In this document: positions 56,001-64,000 of the stretch, piece by piece
How positions within the stretch are numbered: the first letter of the stretch is position 1
Layout: each line of letters opens with the position of its first letter
Assembly (NCBI RefSeq): GCF_018812025.1
Contig: NC_063052.1
Coordinates: forward strand, 26,175,726 to 26,239,725
Source: Megalobrama amblycephala
Taxonomy: Eukaryota > Chordata > Actinopteri > Cypriniformes > Xenocyprididae
Direction of reading: 5' to 3'
Length of the DNA: 64,000 nucleotides
Notes under the pieces: model-generated
What the model was told of the DNA's origin: nothing
Databases searched by the model: none
Seen by the model: the letters and a program-made list of their open reading frames with translations, nothing else
Translations under genes and position numbers: made by a program

Positions 56001-59000
56001 TAATTCACACATTTCCGTCATACATTTAATATTAAGTTTTAAGAAGTTTCATAGTTAAGAAATGTGTTTAATGCTTTATGTGTTTAATGCTTAACTTATA
56101 AAGTTAAAAGCAGACTGGGAACACATACACACACACGTATAAAACATATTTTAAAAAACGTATGTACATTTATTTGTATCATATTAACACCATATCAACA
56201 TATATCGCTGATGTTGCTGCCTAGCGTTGTCGTGGTAACATTCCATGTGAAGCTAATGAGGAAATTATATGGTCTTTCATTCCTTCCTTTGCCAAGTGCG
56301 TTCCAAATGGCTTCATTATGACAAAAGGGCTCTGGCCTTCAAGGGCTCTGCCCTTCGGGGTGAGTAGGGCATAGGGATGCTCACTTCCGGTTGGAATTTG
56401 CCCACAAACTGTGCAAAGCAGGGAGGCACAAGGACTGGAATTGGGAATCTCTAATGTAAACTAAATTAATAGATGTGATTCATTTTCTGAAATATGTAAT
56501 TATTGACCAGGGGAAAAAAATATGAATTGAATTGAATTTAATGTGTAGTACAGATTATTTTTTTTCCAAAATGTTCTCCAACCAATACGCCTATATGTCG
56601 TTTGTCACTTCCCTGAAATACAACCCCTAGGAGTGTTTACTAAAGTTGTGCCCCTATCAACAACAGGACACTTTCATTTGAATCCATGACATATGACCCA
56701 TAGGAGCATTTGCTAAAGTTGCGCCCCTATCGACAACAGGACACTTTCATTTTAATGCATTGTTCCCTTTTATTTGCGTCATATTTCAGGTTTTGCGTAG
56801 CTCAATTGGCAGATTGCAATATGTGACAATATGCAATCATGGGTTTGATCCCAGGGAACGCACATGCTCATAAAGTGTATATGCATAAATCACTGAGGGT
56901 AGGTTTAGGGTGGAGTGGGGTGAGTGTAGTCGTTAATAAAAAAAAAAGAGTTTTGCTAAATGGACAAATGCTGTAAAAAGTCCACACATTACATTTAAAT
57001 GAACACGCATTTTGATTGGTAATGACAGTCATACATGATGTCATGACGACAGACGTAACACAACACTGTCATTATTTTTACGTCAGCTAGAGGGCGCATG
57101 ACTTTAAAACATAAATATAGGTCGTAATATGGTGCTTGAAAAACTTGGTTTGGTTTTTTTTGGAGGACAGTCTCTTTTTTTCCCAGTCAGTTAGACTTTG
57201 ACTTTGAAACCTACCCTAAGAAATATTCATTGAGGTAAAAATTTTGACAGCAAGCTCAGGTCTATCAGGAATATTCGGTCATTTGTTCGTTTGGATTCAT
57301 TATCATGGACTTTTAGTTTGTTTCTCATTATTTCCTGTTGTCTTTGTTCATGTTTCCCACTACCATTAGTTGCTATGGATATCCATTTGTTCATCCCTCC
57401 TGTTAGTCTTTAAGCTCATTATCTGCGTATATTTAAGTTTCTTGTTTCTCTGCCTTGATTGTCGATTATTGATTGTGTTAGTGTTTGAAGTAGAACACGC
57501 TGTGACGCTACCCTGTGGACTGAATTTGTTTTATTAAAATACCGTTATTTTTGGAAATCTTCTTTGTCTCTTCATCATCTGTTGATTTTACATACAGTAA
57601 AACTTGACAAGATATCCCCTACTAATTATGAAATTAATTACAAATGTAAAATGAACATTCCTATAAACAGTACTGTCTTGATTGTATTGAATGATGTTAA
57701 ATGATCATGTTTGTAGGTGGCAGAGGCTTTAAAATGGAGAAGTGGAGCAAATCTTCTCCGAACCTTCTAGAGGACGTCCTGAAGTATAATTCTAGCAGGC
57801 CTGGATATTCTGTCCAGTGGGTGGATTCGCTGTCTTATGTGTGGCCTAATGAAAATGATAACTTTGTGGCACGATTGAGTGGTTTCTTTGTTCCAACGGA
57901 GACCGACAACTACTATTTTCTAATCAAAGCAAATTACCGATGCCAGCTATATTTCAGCAACGCAGGTCTTCCCCAGGATAAGGTACCTGAATGACAATAA
58001 AATCATAATTTCATAATTTCAGTAGTCATCAATGTAAGCAATTATCCTTTTAACTGCCGTTTTAGAGCATAGATCTGAACTGAATGAATCTAATTCATGA
58101 ATGCTTTGTAATACAGACCTAAGATGGGTCAATTTTTAAAAAGAGTAAGGAAGTTTAATTTTACTGTAAAGAAAATGTACTGAGCTAAATATGTTTCTTT
58201 TATTTTATACAAAATATATATTTTACAAAATAAATCGGACACTAAAATTGCTAGAAAAATCAAAGCCATAACTCTAACCAAGCTGTGTTCCAAATTTGAA
58301 GCTGATATCACAACTGCTAAGAGGTTTTAAAGTAACGTTTCCATGGTAACACAATGTCCAACTGATTTTAAAAAAAGGCAATAAAAATGCATGCAGGCTT
58401 ACAAGCATATTTTAATTTATGCAATATCTGTGTAAAATGCAGTGTACCATTTTAATCTTTTAATTTAAACTTCTTTTTGTTGTTGTTATTTCAGGTTAAG
58501 ATTGCATCACAGCCTTACTATACATACAGTTATTTCAGCTTTAACACCCAAAGGTCAGAGGTGATGCGCTTAGAGAAGGGAAAACCGTAAGTAAAGTTTT
58601 CCAAATTATACACAATGATCAAAAGTTATAAATGTATGTTCTCAATTTTGTCATTATTATTGTTTTCTCCAATATACCCAAATCTTGGATATAAAATAAA
58701 TTTCTACACACAAAACATCAATGTGTTACAGATACTACACTGAGATTCTAGTGCAAAAGTATGCAGGAGCAGCATCAGTGGATGTGGCCTTTTTCAAAGA
58801 GATCAGCCCTTTCACGGCCCAGCAGACAATAGAAGCTGTTAATGAGAGACAGCAGATTAACGCAAACTATGATATACTTCCTGAAAAACAGGTAAGTGAG
58901 CTCACTTAAGAGAAAGTAAGAAGGAAGGAATAAGAAAGCTTTAGGAATGAATTTTCATCTGCAGGAACTCAATAAGTCTTAGATATGACCTTCTCTATGT

Positions 59001-62000
59001 GCTACTATGAGCATTTTTTTATTTAGATTCTTTGTTGATTTAGGTGGTTCGTTTCGTGGGATGGACACCAATAACCCCCATCAATGAGGTGCAGACTCTG
59101 AGAATCAGCAGTAATTGTTATGTTTCGAGCAATTGTGAAAACACATACTACTTCCTGGCGTATGGAGATCTTATAACAGGTGCATTAGTTCACACAGAAC
59201 TATGAATGAGTGTTTGATGAAGCTAAGATATCCAGTTTTCATGTGCTCCTAATTTTTGCATTGCATTTTTTTGCATGTTGTAGGGCCGATCCCAGTTAGT
59301 GCATCAGCGATGGAGTTGCAGAACGCTCTGAATGATTTGTGGACGATAAAACCAGACAGCGTTACAGTCACAAAGCAAGAACTGGACAATGAGGCACTGT
59401 ACAATGTGACATTCAACTCCAACAGAGGTGACCTTAAAAATCATCTTTTTAAAGTCAATATTATTTGACTGATTTCTGTCATCTGATTTTTGCTCTGAAA
59501 AACACCAAAATGAGATATGTACTTTATCAAAATTTACTGTGATTGACCACTTACCCATCTACATTAAATGTCAGTAAAAAAAAAAAAAACTAAAATCAAA
59601 AATGTTAATACCTAATGTTTTACTGGTTAATTAGATAACAATGAGTCACTCTTTATAGTCACCTAGCTCTATATTTTTAAAAATGAGATTTAACAGTACA
59701 GTAAAGTACATGAAAAATACTGTATGTGTTTTAGTAAAAAGTATAAATTATGATATAATTTATGATAAAATTGTGATTTCTATCGTTTTTTTAATGTGTT
59801 TATTTACAGTAAAATAATGTTTTTGTTAGTAAAAAAAATACTAGTATATATAATTAAACAAAACGGTAAAAGGGATGTTCTCAGAATTCTTTGTATAGCA
59901 TACCACATTAGATTACATATTTTTCATATATATTTTAATTATAATGTTGATTTTTATTTTTGTTATCAGTTATTAGGGTGTTTTATATAACCTTTTATGT
60001 TGCTTATAAAGTATGCCAGTACATTTAAGATTTAGCAATATGTTTTAATTTTTTTTTTTTAAATCTTGGAATTATCTCAGGTGACTTTGAGGATCTTGAC
60101 TACTTGATCATGGGCTCAGATACAAACATCACAGTTACTGAGGACGTGAAAGGCCAGGCCAGCATGAAGACGTTCACACTGCTGTGGGGTGGAGTTCCGT
60201 CCCTCCCTCTGCCTTTCAATGCTTCTGAAACTGAGGTTTTTGTTTGTTTTAGATGTCTTAATATTTACTATACAATAAAATGATAGCCATTACAGTACTG
60301 TGTACAAACATTTTATTGAAATATTCCTTTTATACATGATGGGTTACACCTCTGTTTTTTGTTGTTTATTAAAGGTGCGTTCAGCACTAGATATGATGGT
60401 CACCGCTAAATGTCCAGCAGAGATTCCGACCATGGAGAACACTAATGTGAAATTTTTCAGAGATTATGAGACCAGCACCACAGGGGTAAGCAAGGCTGCA
60501 AAATCAGATGATCAAGTGTATTCTACATGCAGAGGACATCCCTATTTCAAATCAAGTCAAGTTAGCCTTGCAAATCATGTGTGACATTAGTTCTAGCATT
60601 ATAGACGTCAGTTATTTTGTTGAAAACATCACCTTTTTGTCCAGCTTGTAGAGCTTTCTCCTTGTCAAAACAGTTTTCAGGTGATCTAAGCCGCAGAGGG
60701 GTTCGGGTCACTGATTCTGAGGCTTTCTGTGGCCGTTGGTCTCTGAAGAATCCAGAGATTCTCTTCAATGCCAATGACAATACAGCATCTGGAGCGATCT
60801 ACAGCCCAATACTTCTACAAACATACAACACTGTAAGCTCCACTAAACACTTATGTATCTCATCCTTACTAATGGATGTTTCTCAGTATAGAAATGAACT
60901 TTTCAAAGATAAAAAATATATTTTATATAGTATATTTACTTTTTTGTAGCTCTGTTTGGCCTATAAAGGGCATCTGGTGAATGAGCTGGGAATATTGTTC
61001 AGTTACACAACTGCAAATACTTTCTGGGAGGAGAACATTCGCATCTCTGTGCAGTTTGACTCAACTGATGAGTAAGTTTAATCTACTGAACATAAAGCAA
61101 TTTTGTCTTTCCTTTTGAAGATTTATATCTATTACCAATGTGAGATCAAACTGAGACCAATAACAAGGTCATTTTTGTTGTGATTATAACATTGATGTTA
61201 TCATTCTCAGGTGGAACTACAAATGTGTGGATCTCCTGAGCTCCATACAGACAAACTACATTGGCTCCAACTACAAACTTCTTCAGTTCAGTGTGTATGG
61301 AGTGGCCGCTAACTCTTACTTCATTGATGCTGTTCACCTTGGACGTGCAACAACTGCTTTGGATTCTAATGGTGAATAGGAATAAGTTAAGAATTTAATT
61401 TTGAATGATAGATTTAAAAATTTTGAACAGTGGCATGGATGTAAATATTCTGGATAATTTATATGAGAATTAGGTGATATATCCAGTGGCGTAAGGCAAG
61501 TCTGTGAGGCCCCCCACAAAGAATGAGATGGGGCCCCTCCCACAAGCAGTGATGTCATGTGTTAAAATTTGTTGTGCACCTGAGTCCATCTGCCCCACAG
61601 TTTACAAAAACGGATTTAACAGTGAATCATGTGGTGAATTATCATTGCATTGATTCATTTGATCTTATTATCGAATAATATTATAGTCTAGCCTATATGA
61701 TAGGCCTATATAATGTTTAGTGATTTTGATATCGCAGACTAAAATACTGGCAGGAATAAATATTTAGGCTAATTTACTCATTAAAACCAAAGGAGCGCCA
61801 AGAGAACGAATAACAGCCACAACGAGCACTGGCCATGATTTCAGAAACAACACATTCCAGCGGATAGATCGCCTCTTATTTAACACAGACCTACACATTT
61901 CTTATCAAATGGAGATATTTCTTTCTTTTAGGTACAGTTATTCGCCGAGTTTAAATTAATTTTTGAGACGTTTCAGAAAGATTCTCGCAGAGAGACAGCT

Positions 62001-64000
62001 GAAAGCGCACTCTGTTTTTTATTTATTCTATTTTACAAAGGTAGCCTACAAGGTGTTGTTATTGTAAGCGTAAATATGAAATAAAATTTTAAAAAAGTAG
62101 ACCATTTGTAGTCTTGCACTGATCTGTAGGCTATCGCCGAAAATGACAGAAGGCCTGTTTTAAGTTATTTCAGCTGTCATGAGGAAAAAATCCATTAGAA
62201 CTCGCCGGCGCATTCGTCGGCCAGAGGGATAAAAATGTAGCCAATTTAGTTTCATATTTATATTTAAATATTGGGCTATAGCCTAATATTATTATTTTTT
62301 TAAATGTCACCTATGTTGATTATGAAAAGTGAATAGCATGACGGATGCGCAATGTCGGGAGACATGCAGCGGGTCAGACATGAGTTTGACCACTTCATTA
62401 AGTTTTGTTTTATAGTAAGTCTTTCTTTACAGTGAATTTCGTTTTGTAGAATTTGTATCTTAATTTCAATCAATGTTTCATCAACCAATTGCCTATATTT
62501 AATAAATAGGAAGAAAACCAAGAACGTCGGTTGTGGAATGGATTGAAGTGCGTAACAAACGAACCCATGTTTCCGCGGCCTTTAAATAAGGCTGAAGCAA
62601 TAGACGTCTTTCTGTTTTTATTAAATTTCTTTATTACTTTATTACATGTCTTGATTACTTAATTAATTGATAAGATATTTTTGGTCGAACAATATATTTT
62701 AGCTGGTCTAAATTCTAAGTTAGACACAAATTTGCATATAGACTAGGCTATATAAGGTTCCCTTCTAGACAAGCGCGTAAAATGCTGTTTCGGACGCAAA
62801 TTTTCAGTAATTTCGATCGGTGCATCAAATGATGTAGGCCTAAACTAAATTCATGTAGTTACAGTAAAAGAATAAAGAAATAACTAGACTTATTGGCTAG
62901 GCTACTTTTGGAAAAGAACTTCAGACATTCCGGTAGCTGACCATTAGCAGAGCTGGCGATGGGGTAAATACGTTTGGGCAATATATAATAATATAAATAA
63001 TAATAATAATGTCTCAGCAAAGGCCGAACATATTTTTTTGTCTCGGCACACATCCGTTAAAAGTAACACAGCGCATCAAAGCTTGCTGTTGTCTTGGGTA
63101 CCTTACAAATGGCGATGGAAACAACAGTGATGAATTTTTCCCCCTTTTGTGATAATTTAGCACTATTTTCTATGATCTTCTGCTTGCATTTTTGGGCTTC
63201 AGTTGGATGCTTTATTTTCATCTTTAGTCAATTGAGTTCAGTTCTAAAAAAAAAGCAAAGGCTATAAAGTAGTCTAGCCTAAATAGGTGAATCTGTGACG
63301 GGGCCCATCATAGGGTGGGGGCCCCCACGCACCGCGGGGGCTGCGGGGGTGGCCGGTACGCCACTGGATATATCGGCAAAGCTATTTTTAATGATTTTAT
63401 CATTCAAACATAATTTTGTATTATTATTTTTTTTATTTTTTAAATTTAAGGTTCTATTTTCTCTCTCCACGTGTTCAGTTATAATCCACAGAAGAAGACC
63501 GCCTGCTCTAACCAGTTCTGGACATTTCTTTTCAAACATAATTGTGAGCAAACAAGCAAATGCTTCACAAGTCAGCTATGAAATCACAGCGACACCTTAC
63601 AACTGTGGCTTTGATGTTCCGCTGTTTGAAATAGGCTTTCTGAAGGTAAGTTAAAGTTCAAATGGAACTCTTTCTACAATGAGTCTTGAAGTGCTGGATC
63701 CTCCTGATCTTTTAATTGTCAAGTCATGGTTGACAACAGAATATTTGCTTGCAATAAGATTTGTCATTTGAATTTATCGCTGAATCTCTAAATTTGTCCT
63801 GCAGATTGTGTGCACATAATTGTGTAGTTAAGTGATCCATGTAAGCATTCTGTGTTCTCAATCTTCTGTGTTCATTTTTGTCCAACAGAAGATGCCAAAC
63901 AGAACAGGTGACCTACTGATTCAAAGCCAAGGGAATGCCACTGTCACCATTATGCGCCCTCAGAAAGCCAGCCCCCCTCTTACAGGAACCTTTGACGTCG
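46866..64000 (+). CDS. pkhd1l1: Fibrocystin-L-like gene 2, 5' part (24 exons, 3' partial)
   Basis: N-terminal 926 codons of a second fibrocystin-L-type gene. Exons: 46866-46932, 47099-47176, 47279-47423, 52806-52914, 53073-53130, 53233-53326, 53437-53490, 54319-54393, 54483-54525, 54627-54697, 54792-54902, 55118-55207, 57717-57982, 58495-58586, 58732-58891, 59044-59179, 59284-59427, 60081-60235, 60375-60485, 60674-60832, 60950-61071, 61211-61371, 63479-63645, 63889-64000 (continues). The start is chosen because MRLVRRQLHLLLTVCVLLWS is a clear signal peptide and splices in phase to a conserved IPT start. Order is signal peptide, IPT1, IPT2, IPT3, PA14, then ectodomain, as in PKHD1L1. All junctions are GT-AG and in phase, except that exon 8 carries one extra G. 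If real, that truncates the protein near residue 218; if an assembly error, the gene is intact so far. Confidence 0.9.
48106..49525. mobile_element. 1.4-kb hAT element nested in the fold-back left arm
   Basis: Perfect 14-base inverted ends caggcccggctcca and tggagccgggcctg, with eight-base duplications aatgaaca at 48098-48105 and 49526-49533. The uninterrupted right arm carries a single aatgaaca copy at the same place, an internal empty site. Contains a 90-bp (TA)n tract at 48809-48899. No transposase. Confidence 0.93.
49590..50371. repeat. 71-bp tandem array, 11 copies
   Basis: The word tgaaagttttcacagatc recurs at 49631, 49702, 49773, 49844 (one change) and so on to 50341, exactly 71 bp apart. 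Each unit holds two hairpin motifs, gtgaaagttttcac and, in most copies, the perfect palindrome gggtcagctgaccc. Copies 8-11 alternate between two variants (gaccaaaactcaac and gacccgtactgaac), a dimeric higher-order pattern. Confidence 0.95.
50394..50454. repeat. (TA)n microsatellite
   Basis: About 60 bp of TA repeat between the 71-bp array and the right fold-back arm. The Tyr-Ile open frames across it are artefacts. Confidence 0.95.
52060..52805. other. End of intron 3 of gene 2
   Basis: A 30-base T run at 52349-52378 and a weak trace of the 'ttcaccctcatgt' dispersed repeat near 52290-52320. Otherwise nothing recognised. Confidence 0.5.
52806..53490 (+). CDS. pkhd1l1: Gene 2 exons 4-7: end of IPT1 and start of IPT2
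   Basis: Residues 97-202. Exon 4: RALPEDDYEVRVSVDGVPIP. Exon 5 opens IPT2 with TPTIQSISPLSGPPGT. Exon 6 has VVTLRGRIYTDVYGSNTDRS; exon 7 has RAYMGGMPCVLLKPNSDE. Exon 6 uses the weak donor aag|gtctgg at 53326, chosen because it alone restores the RA-Y-M-G-G-M-P-C segment in frame. Intron 4 holds a (TA)n tract at 52949-53016. Confidence 0.88.
53534..54273. mobile_element. TTAA-flanked element in intron 7
   Basis: TTAA at 53530-53533 and 54274-54277 flank inverted ends aggtgcaatatgtaa and ttacatattgcacct (last base 54273). 740 bp, no transposase. TTAA targets are used by piggyBac and Kolobok; the AGG terminus does not fit piggyBac's CCC. Confidence 0.78.
54319..54393 (+). CDS. pkhd1l1: Gene 2 exon 8 with one-base frameshift
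   Basis: Acceptor ttttttcag, donor ttg|gtgaga. The first part reads YGLFLDYESSQW in the incoming frame. After six G at 54354-54359 the conserved continuation YMSCKMTGTYVG lies one base out, and the incoming frame meets TAA at 54371. Exon 9 joins only to the shifted frame. Confidence 0.85.
54483..55207 (+). CDS. pkhd1l1: Gene 2 exons 9-12: end of IPT2 and IPT3
   Basis: Residues about 227-331. Exons 54483-54525, 54627-54697, 54792-54902 and 55118-55207. GHHNLSYILDSQFG and ISALNKLAMFQTYAE finish the IPT2 region. EVTGVSPSEGSILGGTLLTI then KGHYFDETDQPAMVLVGG and RECQIQSVSNERIVCTTPG form IPT3, with its cysteine pair. Confidence 0.92.
55208..56790. other. Intron 12 of gene 2, first part
   Basis: No clear transposon. 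A local duplication of about 79 bp lies at 56619-56760 (aaagttgtgcccctatcaac and aaagttgcgcccctatcgac). Confidence 0.5.
56793..56870 (+). repeat. tRNA-derived SINE head
   Basis: gcgtagctcaattggcaga at about 56795 resembles box A, and gggtttgatccc at 56841-56852 resembles box B, spaced as in tRNA-derived SINEs. The tRNA fold is degraded, so this is not a functional tRNA gene. Confidence 0.62.
57717..58891 (+). CDS. pkhd1l1: Gene 2 exons 13-15: PA14 domain
   Basis: Residues about 332-504. GGRGFKMEKWSKSSPNLLED, WVDSLSYVWPNENDNFVARL, SGFFVPTETDNYYFLIKANY and RCQLYFSNAGLPQDK give the PA14 beta-barrel order: surface entry, F-V-A-R-x-x-G, Y-x-F, and a cysteine near the usual D-D position. Exon 15 adds YYTEILVQKYAGAASVDVAF. 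PA14 domains bind carbohydrate or other surface ligands. Exons 57717-57982, 58495-58586 and 58732-58891. Confidence 0.93.
59044..61371 (+). CDS. pkhd1l1: Gene 2 exons 16-22: ectodomain after PA14
   Basis: Residues about 505-833. Exons 59044-59179, 59284-59427, 60081-60235, 60375-60485, 60674-60832, 60950-61071 and 61211-61371. LQNALNDLWTIKPDSVTVTK, FRDYETSTTG, FCGRWSLKNPEILFNAND and VHLGRATTALDSN are readable landmarks. No named domain assigned; order and phase match a fibrocystin ectodomain. Confidence 0.88.
61484..63366. mobile_element. 1.9-kb hAT element in intron 22 of gene 2
   Basis: Ten-base inverted ends cagtggcgta and tacgccactg, perfect eight-base duplications gatatatc at 61476-61483 and 63367-63374. 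Non-coding; both ends are C/G-rich just inside (ggcccccac words). Confidence 0.9.
63479..64000 (+). CDS. pkhd1l1: Gene 2 exons 23-24, running off the window
   Basis: Residues about 833-926. Exon 23 (63479-63645) reads FFSNIIVSKQANASQVSYEI and YNCGFDVPLFEIGFLK. Exon 24 (63889 onward) reads KMPNRTGDLLIQSQGNATVT and stays open to base 64000. Confidence 0.9.

Noticed and set aside
56793..56870. Possible functional tRNA gene
   Set aside because: A- and B-box-like words are present, but the acceptor and anticodon stems do not pair; best read as a SINE head.

Overview
The window is vertebrate nuclear DNA, most likely from a cyprinid or related teleost fish. GT-AG introns split every gene. The spaces are packed with Tc1/mariner, hAT, TTAA-target and inverted-repeat elements, (TA)n tracts, and dispersed repeats familiar from cyprinid genomes. 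There are no bacterial genes, CRISPR arrays or operons. The species call is an inference from repeat types.

Only two host genes are supported, both on the + strand and both fibrocystin-L-like (pkhd1l1 family: very large single-pass or anchored surface proteins with IPT/TIG, PA14, G8 and parallel beta-helix repeats). Gene 1 (476-39549) is the 3' half: 35 exons, 6355 coding bases, 2117 codons plus stop, with compatible phase at every junction. It runs from the end of an IPT/TIG domain through G8-1, a PbH1 block, G8-2, a second PbH1 block and a basic cleavage-like site to a hydrophobic C-terminus. Gene 2 (46866-64000 and beyond) is the 5' part: signal peptide, three IPT/TIG domains, a PA14 domain and downstream ectodomain, 24 exons, about 926 codons. 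Its exon 8 has a one-base frameshift in a run of six G. The window thus shows the end of one fibrocystin-L gene followed 7.3 kb later by the start of another. The two parts do not overlap in protein coordinates, so a tandem pair cannot be told from a misordered single gene using this window alone.

Layout: 1-20465, exons 1-32 of gene 1, with a 3.1-kb intron holding a nested inverted-repeat element and a 2.4-kb intron holding a Tc1 relic and a TTAA-flanked element. 20466-25576, an intron built of same-family TA-target transposons nested in each other. 25577-25723, exon 33. 25724-39094, a 13.4-kb intron with an L1-like fragment inside a TIR element, a Ty3/gypsy chromovirus-type element, the 3' end of an R2/NeSL/Hero-type LINE, and a DIRS-like fragment. 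39095-39549, the last two exons. 39550-46865, intergenic, with MITEs and two tandem repeats. 46866-64000, gene 2. Its intron 3 holds a 4.5-kb hAT element containing a long fold-back structure with a 71-bp tandem array and a second hAT inside one arm. Its intron 22 holds a further hAT element.

Every protein-coding transposon remnant in gene 1 introns whose strand I could read (Tc1, L1-like, gypsy, RLE LINE, DIRS) is antisense to the host gene.
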